A stretch of DNA of 64,000 nucleotides, taken from Laccaria trichodermophora. Lineage: Eukaryota; Basidiomycota; Agaricomycetes; Agaricales; Hydnangiaceae. The position numbers and the translations under genes were made by a program. Below, in pieces: positions 12,242 through 24,687 of the stretch. Below the pieces are notes generated by a model. The model saw nothing but the letters and a program-made list of their open reading frames with translations, was not told the DNA's origin and ran no database searches. Numbering within the stretch: the first letter of the stretch is position 1; every line of letters starts with the position of its first letter. The stretch spans positions 744,001 to 808,000 of the forward strand of contig JACTVC010000005.1 in the NCBI GenBank assembly GCA_018417955.1. The letters run 5' to 3'.

Positions 12242-13655
12242 CTATCTACGCTTAAACGGATTTCTACTTGGCTTTCTGGGTGGAACTTGAGTTTGCTGAG
12301 GTACGGTGTTGACAGCCCCATGTGCGCGCTTCACCAAAAGTTCTCCCAGCTGTTGCCTCGCAGCCGCCGCTTTGCTTCCCGTCCGGTCGACAACAGCAAT
12401 CTCTGGATGCCCACTCTCCTCTTTTTTCTTCTTCACCCGTATCATTTCCTTTTTCTGTATGCCTGACATAACCTCTGCAAGGTGCGACCACGCCAGCGGC
12501 TCGCGGTACAACATTAACTTTGCGTCACGGGGGTCCATTGAAAGTTGATCTATACGACGTTGAGGGCGAGTGAAGAACGCGTGAGCTGTGATTTGCCGAG
12601 CGTCCCTTTCTTCTTGCCGTTGAGTATCTCTATCGCGTTCCACGTCTAAATGTTCGTGAATGCTTTCATCTTCTAACTCCTCATTAAGGAAGAACTGATC
12701 GGGGTCGTATACAGGCGGGGACGACGACAGGCTGTCGCGCTTTTTTGGTCTCTGACTGAAACTGCCCTGTTCTTCCTCCGTGAAAAGTGTTGCTGTGTTT
12801 CCAATGATAATGTTTCTAGATTGAGAGCCCGCCTTCTTGCGAGGAATCACAGCAAAAGAATTCTGAGGCGCGACGGTGGAGACTCTGGTTTGGGGCTTGG
12901 CTAGGGGGTCATTAAAAGTTGTGATTTGGAGTGTGAAAGGGTTTTTTGACGAGTGAAGGGTGGGTGAAAGTTTCTGGAGGGCAGAAAGAGCAGTGTAGAG
13001 TGAGGATGGGTGGTACAAAACTTGCTCATTTCCCCGGTTGAATTCAGGTGGCTTAGAGGAGCACTTGGTACCTCTGAGGTCTAAAAAATAAGTTGGTGCA
13101 AGTTGGGGCATGATAGGTTTGGAACGGACCAATAACTGACAGCAAAACAAACTTTGCAAGATGAGGGAAGACGTCGTTTGTGATGTTCTTGCAGTTTCTA
13201 AGACGCAAAATTCGCAAAGGCCATGGACCTCTGTGAGACAATTCCTCGGTTTGAAGGGTAGCTGCAAGAGTTCTGATGGCATAGGGGGTGAGAGAGGTGC
13301 TGGACGCGTCCAACGCGACGAGGGTATGAAGGGCACCAAAACGTGTTATTGTGACATCGGTTACTTGGGAACAGCCGGGTAGTTCAAGGATGGTAACGAG
13401 GGAAAAGAGGGATGTATTGGAAATGTGTTGGAGGAGGTTGAGATGGGGATTGTCGAGTGGTATATTGTAGACTGAAAGGGAGGTAGGCAGACCATTATAG
13501 ATCTGTACGAGGGTGGCCCAGAGACGAGGGTCAATGTATTTGTCTGAAATAGAAAAGTGGGAAGAACGGTAGTTGAGACGGAGATTGAGGAGATGTGCTT
13601 GATCTGGTGAATTGGAGAGAAGATGAAGACAATAATAGACAAGAGACGGAACCAT
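12242..13655 (-). CDS. Leucine-rich-repeat protein with basic, disordered C-terminus
   Basis: Two exons joined over a 50-base intron (about 13081-13130) that restores LLSVIDLRGTKCSS from two frames. The N-terminal half has degenerate RNI-type leucine-rich repeats (for example LVTILELPGCSQVTDVTITR, LVALDASSTSLTPYAI, LRILRLRNCKNITNDVFP, LSVIDLRGT). The C-terminal half is low-complexity and charged (RPKKRDSLSSSPP, a DVERDRDTQRQEERDARQ stretch, VKKKKEE) and ends in PRKPSRNPFKRR. No F-box is visible N-terminal to the repeats, so a substrate-recognition role is only a guess. Start ATG at 13655 is 172 bases from the FKS start on the opposite strand, so the two share a promoter. Homologues with this layout are, to my knowledge, annotated only as hypothetical in basidiomycetes. 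Confidence 0.8.
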
Positions 13656-13687
13656 AATAAGTTAATTATTTATTTAGTGTTGTCATG

Positions 13688-13719
13688 CGGTCACGTTCTG
13701 GACGGTCACACTCGGTCAC
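13688..13719. promoter_or_regulatory. Three CGGTCAC repeats in the LRR/FKS divergent promoter
   Basis: The heptamer CGGTCAC occurs at 13688-13694, 13703-13709 and 13713-13719, all in one orientation, within 32 bases of a 172-base divergent intergenic region. The clustering suggests a factor-binding site set for FKS, the LRR gene, or both. No known motif is assigned. Confidence 0.4.
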
Positions 13720-13734
13720 ATCATCTCCCTGTCC

Positions 13735-13827
13735 GAGTCTCCCACTCTTCCCTCTCTCTAAGTATTCCTCATCGCTGGCGTCAACACTCTTTCCTCTGTT
13801 CTCTCATTTATCCCCTTTCTTTCTCTA
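13735..13827 (+). promoter_or_regulatory. Pyrimidine-rich leader of FKS
   Basis: A C/T-rich stretch (tcttccctctctctaag..tttcctctgttctctc..tttctttctcta) runs directly into the FKS ATG. Such tracts commonly mark transcription starts and 5' leaders of highly expressed filamentous-fungal genes. Confidence 0.4.
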
Positions 13828-16800
13828 ATGTCTGCCCCCTCAGGCTTTCCACCACCTCAGGACACACGCAACAATCCCTTTGCACAACGCCCACCTCAAA
13901 ATAATCCCTCCTTCCCCATTCATAATAATGGTCCCGCCTTCCCAAGACCGGGTCCCTCTTTCCCCATTGCTCGCCGAGACTATGATGCAGAGTCAGATAT
14001 GAGCGACCATTACAACTCAATGAATTCTAGCACAACGCGGCTTGCCGGTGCACCTGCATTCTATGATCAATCTAGTGGTAAGTCTCTTTCGCCGCCTCTG
14101 CCGCTCTTTACAACTTTACTTTCAGGCGATACTGGCTCCGAGATATACGGTCGTCGGTATGATCCCTCAGTCGACTCCCATGCCAGTATTCCAAGCATAT
14201 CCCCTTATGCTGACCCTGGTCTCGGCTCCACTGAACATTATCCCGCTTGGTCTGCGGATCGTCAAATACCGATGTCAACCGAGGAAATTGAAGACATTTT
14301 TCTTGACCTCACTCAGAAGTTTGGTTTTCAGAGAGATTCAATGAGGAATATGGTATGTTTCCTCCGAGTTCCGAGCTAATTTTATTTATATAAAAAAAAC
14401 ACTCTTACCTTGCAGTTCGACTTCACGATGCATCTTCTTGATTCTCGCGCATCCCGTATGAGCCCAAATCAAGCTCTCATCACTCTTCATGCAGACTACA
14501 TTGGCGGACAACATGCCAACTACCGCAAGTGGTACTTCGCTGCTCAGCTCAACCTCGATGATGCCGTCGGTCAATCACAGAATCCCGGTCTTCAACGTCT
14601 CAAGAGCGTCAAGGGCGGCGGAAAGCCTGCAGGCGCAAAGTCACTCGACAGTGCACTCAACCGCTGGCGAAATGCCATGAACAACATGAGCCAGTATGAC
14701 CGTCTCCGTCAAATAGCCCTGTATCTCTTGTGCTGGGGAGAGGGGGGCAATGTTCGATTCGTCCCGGAGACTCTGTGCTTCATTTTCAAATGCGCGGACG
14801 ACTATTACCGTAGTCCAGAGTGTCAAAACAGGGTCGAGCCAGTACCTGAGGGGCTTTACCTCAACACCGTCATCAAACCTCTTTACCGCTTCATGCGAGA
14901 CCAGGGTTATGAAGTCGTTGATGGAAAGTTTGTGAGGAAGGAGAAGGATCACGCAGATATCATTGGCTATGATGATGTCAACCAACTGTTCTGGTATCCG
15001 GAAGGTCTCGCCAAGATTGTTCTCTCGGATAATGTGCGTCGAATCTTATCCTTTTACAATTACTTCCATTGAATATATCTTATCATAGACCCGTCTTGTT
15101 GATGTTCCACCTTCTCAACGCTTTATGAAGTTTAGCAAGATAGAGTGGAACCGTGTCTTTTTCAAGACCTATTTCGAGAAGCGCTCTACAGCCCATCTAT
15201 TGGTCAACTTCAATCGTATTTGGATCCTACACGTCTCCGTTTTCTACTTTTACACAGCTTTCAACTCTCCGAAAGTCTACGCCCCTCGAACGAAAGCCAC
15301 TCCTTCAGCTCCGATGACTTGGTCTGCCGTTGCTCTTGGAGGCGCCGTGTCCACTATCATCATGCTCCTTGCAACCATCGCCGAATTCTCATACATTCCT
15401 ACCACTTGGAATAATGCCTCACATTTAACTACACGTTTCATTTTCCTCCTGGTCATTCTTGCACTAACGGCGGGACCGACCTTTTACATTGCTATGGTGG
15501 ACGATCGACCTGCTCAGACTCAAATTCCTCTCATCATTGGCATCGTACAATTCTTCATCTCTGTCGTGGTCACCATTGCATTTGGACTTATTCCTTCTGG
15601 ACGGATGTTTGGTGACCGCGTAGCAGGCAAATCCCGCAAATATATGGCCTCCCAAACTTTCACGGCATCCTATCCTGCTTTGGCACGCAGTGCCCGCAGT
15701 GCCTCCATCTCTCTCTGGCTTCTCATTTTTGGGTGCAAGTTTGCCGAATCCTACTTCTTCTTGACGTCTTCGTTCAGCAGCCCCATTGCCGTCATGGCAA
15801 GGACGAAAGTTCAAGGATGCAACGATAAACTATTCGGAAATGCCCTGTGCACAAACCAAGTGCCATTCACCCTTGCGATCATGTATGTGATGGATCTAGT
15901 GCTCTTCTTCCTGGATACATATCTGTGGTACATCATATGGATCGTCATCTTCAGCATCGGACGCTCGTTCTCACTCGGCTTGTCCATCTGGACGCCTTGG
16001 AAGGACATTTTCACCAGACTGCCAAAGAGAATTTACGCAAAATTGTTGGCGACGGCGGAGATGGAGGTTAAATACAAGCCCAAAGTGTTGGTCTCCCAGA
16101 TCTGGAACGCCGTCATCATTTCCATGTATCGCGAGCATTTACTCTCTATTGATCATGTCCAGCGCCTCCTCTATCATCAAGTGGATGGTGCTGATGGCCG
16201 CCGAACCCTACGTGCTCCTCCCTTCTTCACCAATCAGAATGGTTTCAAGGGCAATTTCTTCCCACCGGGTGGCGAAGCTGAACGCCGTATTTCCTTCTTT
16301 GCGTCCTCGTTGACCACCGCCCTTCCCGAGCCCTTGCCCGTCGACGCTATGCCCACTTTCACGGTTCTCGTGCCACATTATTCGGAAAAGATTTTGTTGA
16401 GTCTTCGCGAAATCATTAGGGAGGAGGACCAAAATACTCGCGTTACACTGTTGGAGTATTTGAAACAGCTGCACCCTGTCGAGTGGGACAATTTTGTCAA
16501 AGATACCAAGATACTTGCAGAGGAAGGTGCTGACAGCACGACAAGCCAGGCAAATGAGAAGGCTTCCAAGACCGACGATCTTCCGTTCTACTGCATCGGT
16601 TTCAAGACTTCCTCTCCTGAATACACTCTTCGCACACGCATTTGGGCGTCTTTGCGTGCTCAGACCTTGTATCGCACAGTCTCCGGTATGATGAACTACT
16701 CCAAAGCGATTAAATTGCTTTACAGAGTCGAGAATCCGGACATCGTACACAATTTTGGCGGGAACACTGAGCGGCTTGAGCGCGAACTTGAGCGCATGGC

Positions 16801-19621
16801 ACGACGTAAATTCAAGTTTGCCATTTCCATGCAGCGGTTCTCCAAATTCAACAAGGAGGAACAAGAGAATGCCGAATTCCTGTTGCGGGCGTACCCCGAT
16901 CTGCAGATTGCTTACCTCGATGAAGAGCCAGGTCCCAAGGGGGGTGAATCGAAACTTTTCTCTGCGCTGATTGATGGACACTCGGAAATCGATGAGAAGA
17001 CTGGCAAGCGAAAGCCTAAATTCCGTGTTGAGCTTCCTGGAAATCCAATTCTTGGAGATGGCAAGTCTGACAACCAGAACCATGCGATGATCTTTTATCG
17101 TGGAGAATATTTGCAACTTATCGATGCTAATCAAGATAATTATTTGGAAGAATGTTTGAAGATCCGCAATATCCTTGGAGAGTTCGAAGAATTGTCCATC
17201 TCGAGTCAGAGTCCGTATGCTCAGTGGGGTCACAAAGAGTTTTCCAAATCCCCTGTTGCCATCGTTGGTACCCGCGAGTACATCTTCTCGGAAAATATCG
17301 GTGTTCTCGGAGATATCGCTGCTGGCAAGGAACAGACATTCGGTACACTGACGGCGCGTGCCCTGGCTTGGATTGGTGGCAAGTTGCATTATGGCCATCC
17401 AGATTTCCTCAACGCCACTTTCATGAATACTCGTGGGGGTGTGTCCAAGGCGCAGAAGGGGTTGCATTTGAACGAGGATATTTTTGCGGGTATGAACGCA
17501 TTTGGACGTGGAGGTCGAATCAAGCACTCGGAGTATTATCAATGCGGCAAAGGTCGCGATCTTGGATTTGGGACGATCCTGAATTTCCAGACCAAGATTG
17601 GGACGGGAATGGGAGAGCAGATGCTAAGCCGAGAGTATTATTACCTCGGCACTCAACTACCTATCGACCGCTTCCTCACGTTTTACTATGGTCATCCTGG
17701 ATTCCACATTAACAATATTCTTGTTATCAAGTCCATCCAGATTTTCATGGTAACATGTCAGTCTTTTTCTTTCAACCTTTCTCCACTTTTTTGAACGTTT
17801 TCTAGTGCTTTTCATCGGAACACTCAACAAGCAGCTGGCTATCTGTCGAGTAGATTCTCAAGGCAACGTGATCGGTGGGCAACCTGGGTGCTATAATCTC
17901 ATTCCTGTGTTCGATTGGATCAGGCGTTGCATCGTCTCTATATTTTTGGTTTTCGGCATTGCGTTCTTGCCGCTGTTCTTGCAAGGTACTTGTTTTGATT
18001 CCCATCCTTTGAAGTGCCTTTCACTTAGCTGTTGAACCTAGAACTTGTAGAACGTGGTACCGGCAAAGCCCTGCTTCGATTGGGCAAACATTTCTTATCC
18101 CTGTCGCCCATATTCGAAGTGTTTTCGACTCAAATCTACTCGAATTCTATCCTAAGCAATCTTAGCTTTGGTGGTGCCCGATATATTGCGACAGGGCGTG
18201 GCTTTGCCACCACTCGTATTTCGTTCAGCATTCTCTATTCCCGCTTTGCTGGACCAAGCATCTACATGGGCATGAGAAATCTGCTTATTTTGCTTTACGC
18301 CACAATGTCAATCTGGATACCCCATCTGATTTACTTCTGGCTTTCGGTCTTGTCTCTATGCATTGCCCCCTTTTTGTTCAACCCTCATCAATTTTCATAT
18401 GCCGACTTCATAATCGACTATCGCGAGTTCCTTCGGTGGATGTCGCGTGGTAACTCTCGGACGAAAGCAAGCAGCTGGTACGGGTATTGCCGTTTGTCGC
18501 GTACTATGATCACGGGCTACAAGAAGAAAAAGTTGGGACACCCTTCAGAGAAACTCTCTGGTGATGTTCCTCGAGCAAGCTGGAGATCGGTCATTTTTGT
18601 AGAAGTCCTGTGGCCCATCTGTAGCTCCATCATTTTCGTGGTGGCGTATATGTTTGTTAAATCGTTCCCGGACAAAGACGGAAACCAACATCCCAGTCCC
18701 CTCATTCGAATCGCCGTGATCGCCATCGGACCTGTCGTGTGGAACGCTGCAATTCTCATCTCCCTTTTTTTCATCTCCCTGTTCATGGGGCCTATGATGG
18801 AATCTTGGGCAAAGTTCGGGTCAGTTATGGCCACTGTTGCTCACACCCTTTGCCTGTTTGGATTGGTAGCGTTTTTCGAGTTCTTTGTACGTTTTTGATT
18901 TACACCACGGTGGGCTTATTGCTGACATAGGGTGTCGTAGTGGTTCCTCGAGCTCTGGGACGCCTCGCACGCCGTCCTGGGTGTAATAGCGATCATTGCC
19001 GTCCAGCGTACTGTCCAAAAGATCCTTATCGCTGTCTTTTTGACCCGTGAGTTCAAACACGACGAAACGAATCGTGCATGGTGGACTGGCAAGTGGTATG
19101 GTCGGGGATTGGGTAACTCCGCCATGTCACAACCTGCACGAGAGTTCATTGTTAAAATCGTCGAGATGTCGCTCTGGGGTTCAGATTTCCTACTTGGCCA
19201 TGTCCTGCTGCTCATCTTGACACCGCCGATCCTGATACCGTATGCAAATAGCTTGCACTCGACCATGCTGTGTACGTCCCCCCACTCGTCCTCGTTTTCT
19301 ATGATATTAATTCATGAACAGTCTGGCTCCGACCTTCCAAACAAATACGGGCTCCACTCTTTTCCACGAAACAAAAGAGACAACGAAGATGGATCGTAAG
19401 TGAAGCCTCGTGTTCCCTCGTATGGTTATCTTATCGCATAACCATAGGTCATGAAATATACCATTGTTTACGTTGTCGTGATCGCCTTCCTCGCGGCGCT
19501 GATCGTTTTGCGTAAGTCCAATTGTGTTGTGCTTGACGAATATCAATTAATGACGATACCTGTAGCCGCTCTAATGCGGGATCGAATCACGTTTGATTGT
19601 TCCATCTGCAGGAATATATAA
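13828..19621 (+). CDS. FKS1: 1,3-beta-glucan synthase catalytic subunit (GT48, FKS family)
   Basis: Plasma-membrane enzyme making the main cell-wall glucan from UDP-glucose; target of echinocandins. About ten exons give roughly 1,770 residues, the normal size. Order: disordered N-terminus ([18 protein letters not shown]), FKS1 domain 1 ([20 protein letters not shown]), first membrane block, the large GT48 catalytic region ([31 protein letters not shown] segment; [39 protein letters not shown] segment with K for Q), and a second membrane block ending in a tiny last exon. Hot-spot 2 is near canonical ([10 protein letters not shown], 17913-17942). Hot-spot 1 (15758-15784) reads FLTSSFSSP instead of the FLxLSxRDP known from yeasts. 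The last four exons are very short and were assembled by eye ([18 protein letters not shown], then [19 protein letters not shown]). Stop at 19621. Confidence 0.95.
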
Positions 19622-19959
19622 CAATTTAACGCCTATCCACCCACTCGCATCACGGTGACTTATCAATAAATCCTCCCCAGGCCCAACGGTTGGGACGGTG
19701 CTGTCTGTACATACCACCCATAACACTCCTTCGTCCCCATGTATCATAATCAGCATTAGATATCAGCCTGTTGCCCGGCGTACATAATCAGGATAGAATA
19801 CCCACCCGTACCAGCAGGATTCCTTCATACCCTAGGCAATGCTTTGATTTATTTAGGATCGACAAATGTAATTCCCTCAAATTTCCCTTTGAAGCCATCA
19901 GCATCATGTGATTCATTTAAGGCTACCTCTTCCCTCTCTCTGTCTCTTTGACGCGTTGA
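19622..19959. other. Intergenic, FKS to FHIP
   Basis: 338 bases between two plus-strand genes. It should contain the FKS 3' UTR and the FHIP promoter; a C/T-rich tract (about 19924-19950) lies just before the FHIP ATG. No other gene is supported. Confidence 0.55.
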
Positions 19960-22900
19960 ATGGACTACTTTTCAAAATTCCTGAGAACATCAGTCCAGCC
20001 GACTGCCAAAGTTTCCATAGATCATGCACAAGAGTTCCACAAATCCTGGAACTTCGTCAAGGTTATCGCCCCACTTTTGTTTCGTTGTCTGAGTTATTAT
20101 TGAACAACGCCCCCAGAATACACTCCTTCAACCAGATGAACGCCAGCTGACAAAGGGGATAAGCTCAACTGACGTACCTTCACATCTACGTTCGATGGTG
20201 GATTCGCTTGTCTGGGAATCTACAAGAACGGAAGAGGGGTGTGTTCATCGTTCCGTCAGATCGCGAATGTGGACTCAGTCTGTGATAGAGGCACTGGTGC
20301 TTGCTTAGAATACCTGCTTAAGAACGGTACGTTGAGCTCCGCTTTTGTTCACGCCTGGGCCCTGACTTACGGTTGTCTCAAGATGTTCTTGGGACGCTCG
20401 TTCGGCTCAGTGAAGCTGATCGTCCGTCAGGCATCCAAGCAGAAGTCTTGCGCGCAGTACAGAATATGGTGGTACTGTTGGACGAACAATTTCTTGTACA
20501 TTCTGCAGTTCACAGAGCGGTGCTAAGGCTACTTCGCAATTGCGTGGGGGACGACTTGCAAGAGCAATTAGATGGACGAAGCAAAGTTATGGGTGCTGCA
20601 GGCAACGCGGCTAAAAGCCAGCCCTCTGAACACGAGGAAGATTGTGCGTGAGGCTTTTATTCAGGACCGATGCCTACCTCACTTCAATCCTTCAGTGGTC
20701 AACCTCCTCTGCATCTTGTGTAGCCGTATTCGGACATATCGCGAGCTTCTTATGATCTTCTTCCATGATAAACATTGGTATCGATCCGAGCCCTTGTTCT
20801 CTGTCGAGGAGGAAGAAGAAGAGGAAGAGGAAGAGGATACCGACGTTGCGGAAGAAGATAAGGTCGACGAGCCGTCGTCGCCATCTCGCTCTACCTCACC
20901 TAGCCCCTCTCAAGCCACCATAACTTCTATTCAAGTCCCCTCTTTGGCAAAGAAACCGGAATATGAATTCCTCTTGTTTAATTACCTCCTTCGTTTTGTC
21001 CATCGTGAAGGACAGATAGGGGAATTTGCTCGCGCAGGCCTAATCTTCCTAATGGATGTCGCCATGTCCTCTGGAGAGTCAGGAACTGGATCATCCAAAG
21101 ATGAAAATTTACACTCTCCAGACACACCTATCTCTGACCCCGTTAACGACGCCGCTTTGGCACTTGCTGAGTATATCCTTGACGGTGATTTTTCCGAGGT
21201 TTTGGGTGCTGGTCTAGGCGCCGTATATTCTCTCCTCCCTTCGAAACTCGGCTTCTTCCCTCAAAACTCGTCAGATCCAAGTAGCAACACAATGTCGATT
21301 GGTAGCACTGGTATGGAGACCGAAGACGAGAACGAACAGCTCATGGCCTTGAAGGATAGAAATCGTGCAATGGGTATCGAAGATGCTCAGAACTCTGATT
21401 TCAAGTCACGACTAGATCATTTCCTAAAATTGCTGGAATTTCTCCAGGATGTTTTGAGGCGCAACGTCTCTCATGATAATGTCGATGCGTCGGCACTCGT
21501 CGGAACGGCCATCGTTCAGTCTATCTTAGACGCCGTCCGTCGTATATTCCTCGAAAATGTGTTATACCCCTCCATCTTGGAGTGTTCGGATGCGGATGGG
21601 AGCGCCGTCGCTGTCATGTCATATATCGAGATCATGATAAGGACCCTTCAACCAGGACCCCTATCCAGCCTACTTGTCAATTTTCTCATCAACGAAGACA
21701 ATGATGAGCCCCGACACAGGCAGCGCCCATATGCAATGTTAAATTTGGGTTCTATTCCGCCTCAAACTAGGTCTTCGCATGATAAAAACGCGAAACTCAG
21801 AAGGCGGAAGAGTAGTGCAATGGTGCTATTAGAAATGGAAGCACCCGAGTCCAGAAAACCATCAGAATACTTTACCTCTATGGGCCGATTTACCCTCAGA
21901 GATCTTCTTCTTTCCAACCTGCGATCAAAATCTCAAGCAACAGCAACCTCCGCCCTACAACTTCTGCAATCAATGCTCGTTTATCATCCTGAGTTGACCG
22001 TCGCACGGCTTCTTCTCGTTATACCAGATCCAATGGCAACCGCTTTTCCTTGTCTTGTTTTGCTCAAGCAGCGTCGTGAATCAACGCATTTGTTTGAGTC
22101 TGCTGAAGAGGATGATGAAGAATCATTTCGGTATCCTGGAGAAGAGAAAGAAGATGAGACCAGTTCTTCCTCTTCTACGAATGACTCAATGTTTTCTCAG
22201 CCTGATACAACCTACTCCACCCACGAGCGTGAAATGGGACTTTATCTCACCCTTATATCTCGCGTTGATTCATCGCACAAAAATGACGGCTTCAGTACGG
22301 GATACGACCACTATCTTCGGGACGCACTTATTTCAGTCCAAAGTCAGCCAGTATATTGGCTAGCGTGTCAGAACTCTGATGAAGCGGCGTCAACGCGGCC
22401 ACTCAAGCATCGCTTAAACCCCAATGATCCCGTACTTTCTCGTCTTTTGGAGTCCATGAGGGCTTTCTTCTCGAACACTCCTGACTTCAACATCACCATG
22501 ACGGGGGTATTAGCTACTTTGGCGATTCATCCTTATCGTTCACTTGCTGGCTGGTTAACTGTTGCCCACGATGACACATCCTCCGATGTACAAAGCGCAG
22601 TTCAGGATGTAGAGGACGACGACGGAGATGACCGTTCCATTGACTTCCTCATCGAGGAAAAGCTGGCTAATGATACAATTTATCTGCCAGCTGCAAGTAT
22701 GGATGACAGTTCTCGACCGGTTTTGTACACCATATTCCATGGTCTTATCAATCAACTTGAGCGATACCGACAACTAGTGGATGACTTTGACAAATTTTTA
22801 CTCGAGAGACGGCAAGGGCTTCTCTTCTCGGAAAATTTGACGGATGCCCTCCATCTTTCGCTGGATATCGTTGACGAATCAAAGCCAGTTCAACCCACGT

Positions 22901-23388
22901 CTGACATCACTCCAAAAGCGAAGCTCAAGCCCCCAAAGGCTTCGGCCTCGTCCTTCGTATCATTCCTGACGCCAAAAAAAAGCAAAGCCGTCCGACCACC
23001 TCAGCCAGAGCCATCGACGCCTCAGAAAGCGCCCTCAAAGAATACACCAGCCAGTCCTTTCGGCGCACACTATCAGCAAACTGGGTCGATCAGCGTCGAG
23101 CCATTCATTGCCCCCGTCCCATATACAGCTCTATGGACGCCCTCTAAGGTGACCCCGTGGAAGTCGGTTGAAGAAGACGTCTTCGGGTCTGGCTGGGTCG
23201 AGAAGAAAACGGACGAGTGGGAAGCGGGCGAGAATGTGGATGACGGAAATATGGCTGGGACGACAGTGCGGGTGACGTTGTCGCAACTCCTCGATAATGT
23301 CGTCATCTTGGAGGAAAGCATAAAAGAGCTTGTGGCCATTATTCATGCCCGACGGAGCCTGGGTGTCGATCATCTTCGTTACCTTTGA
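19960..23388 (+). CDS. FHIP family protein (FTS-Hook-interacting, RAI16/UPF0518)
   Basis: Member of the FHIP family, which with FTS and Hook forms the FHF complex linking early endosomes to dynein for transport along microtubules, a process well known in hyphae. A start at 19960 gives MDYFSKFLRTSVQPTAKVSI. Short 5' exons carry TGACLEYLLKN (family motif near 20300), VRLSEADRPSGIQAEVLRAV and LLRNCVGDD; a 52-base intron (20644-20695) restores EEDLVNLLCILCSRIRTYRE. The rest is one long exon: WYRSEPLFSVE, a run of acidic residues (about 20806-20870), EYEFLLFNYLLRFVHREGQI, and the C-terminal RAI16-like block TLRDLLLSNLRSKSQATATS. Insertions rich in Ser/Pro/Glu (22900-23060) are presumably disordered. 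The junction after the first exon is uncertain. Family assignment rests on these blocks. Confidence 0.85.
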
Positions 23389-23513
23389 TACCCTCCTCTT
23401 CATCGATCGCAGGTTTAGAATTATAAATTATACATCTAGCATTCAGTGGAATTATGAGTAAGAATACAAAAGGGGGTTTCATAGAAAACCGAAAGTGCAG
23501 ATTAAAAAAATCA
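23389..23513. other. Convergent 3' ends, FHIP and DNAJC9 genes
   Basis: 125 bases separating two converging stop codons. It contains A-rich stretches but no distinct signal was identified. Confidence 0.5.
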
Positions 23514-24623
23514 TCATTTCGCTTTCCTCCCCTTTCGCTTGACCCTCCCACTTGTTTCAGGGCTATCGACCTTCCGCTTGCCACCAAAGAGTTTTGCTTG
23601 TAATTCCGCAAACTCCGCGTCGTCGATCTCTGGAGGAGGTAGAACGCCACGCCGAGATTTCTTGTTTGGTGGCTCCCCATCATCAGCCGCGTTGTGTGCT
23701 CTCTTCTTCCCCTTTTCCCGAGATGTTGCTTTAGGTTCAGAATATTTTGCTGCTAGACTGTCGAAAAAGCCGTCCATATTCTTCTTATTCTTCTTCAAAA
23801 TGAGGGCTTGAAGGGCGGATTCATCATTGTGTTCTTCATCCTCACCCTGCCCCTTTGCCTTCCCTTTCTCTTTCGCCTTTTTACGGTCCGTGGCTTTCCC
23901 ACTTCCATAAAATTCATCCCAAACGCCTAGCTCCTTCGCGAGCTTCTCCGCTTCCTTTGCTTCCCTCTCACCCTTCTTCATACGCGCCAATTTGGCCCTC
24001 TGATCCTTCACACCTGTCTCCCAAGCGGGCATTGTTTTTAGCTCGCCTTGGGATATTAAGGAGGAGATGGTGATAGTGAGCCTATCCTCATCCTCGTAAG
24101 TCGAATGCGGAATGTAAGTCATTATATCTGCAATAGAGCCGTTCGTTTCAAGATAGGCCGATTTCAAGTCCTCAACTTCTTCTGTAGAGCCTGGCCACAT
24201 TTCAGAGAGAGGAAACCAGCGGTAAGGATATGGATACCGACCTTGGTACTCTTTCTTTATTTGGTCAAGTTTGCCGCGAGTAACACTGTCGAACAAATCT
24301 TGGAAGTACGTCTCCCACCCGTCGTCACCTGAACCCATTTCAAAGCCCTCATTTGTCTCTCCAGTCCTATCGTAGCGTGTCTTTCTCTTTTCATCGCTAA
24401 GAACAGCGTAAGCAAAACCAATTTGCTGGAATTTAGTCGACGCGTCTGCCTTGGCCTGCTCGGCCGCTGTGGCATGTTTGTCTGGATGGTAGACAAGGGC
24501 GAGACGACGGTAAGCTTTCTTTATAGAATCTGGACTGGCATCTTCTTTCAAATTCAAGACAGCGTATAGGTCGACTGAGGATTCCCCAGGAAAGAACAAG
24601 GTTATTGGATCGTTGTGGTCCAT
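23514..24623 (-). CDS. DNAJC9-type J-domain co-chaperone
   Basis: Intronless. The first true ATG is at 24623 (MDHNDPITLFFPGESSVDLY); the frame extends upstream only through a GTG. The J domain lies near residues 18-90, with DLYAVLNLKEDASPDSIKKA and the catalytic HPD in LALVYHPDKH that stimulates Hsp70 ATPase. After it come WETYFQDLFDSVTRGKLDQI, an EVEDLKSAYLETNGSIADIM segment, and the family C-terminal block DGFFDSLAAKYSEP, which match animal DNAJC9, a histone H3-H4 co-chaperone that recruits Hsp70. Lysine-rich nuclear-localisation-like stretches occur in the last third (KKAKEKGKAKGQ, PPNKKSRRG, VKRKGRKAK). A nuclear histone co-chaperone role is inferred from this family match. Confidence 0.87.
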   Translation of the reverse strand: MDHNDPITLFFPGESSVDLYAVLNLKEDASPDSIKKAYRRLALVYHPDKHATAAEQAKADASTKFQQIGFAYAVLSDEKRKTRYDRTGETNEGFEMGSGDDGWETYFQDLFDSVTRGKLDQIKKEYQGRYPYPYRWFPLSEMWPGSTEEVEDLKSAYLETNGSIADIMTYIPHSTYEDEDRLTITISSLISQGELKTMPAWETGVKDQRAKLARMKKGEREAKEAEKLAKELGVWDEFYGSGKATDRKKAKEKGKAKGQGEDEEHNDESALQALILKKNKKNMDGFFDSLAAKYSEPKATSREKGKKRAHNAADDGEPPNKKSRRGVLPPPEIDDAEFAELQAKLFGGKRKVDSPETSGRVKRKGRKAK

Positions 24624-24687
24624 GTTGAATTGTTGATGGTACTTAAACACGAATATGCAGCGTGACCGTAACGCTATATCAACAGAT

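Noticed and set aside
16208..17542. 444-codon open frame on the minus strand inside the glucan synthase gene
   Set aside because: It is exactly antisense to the conserved GT48 catalytic exon, has no motif, and reflects codon bias of that exon.
20806..20870. GAR-type purine run resembling a microsatellite
   Set aside because: It encodes an acidic stretch in frame within the FHIP gene, so it is coding low complexity rather than a separate repeat.
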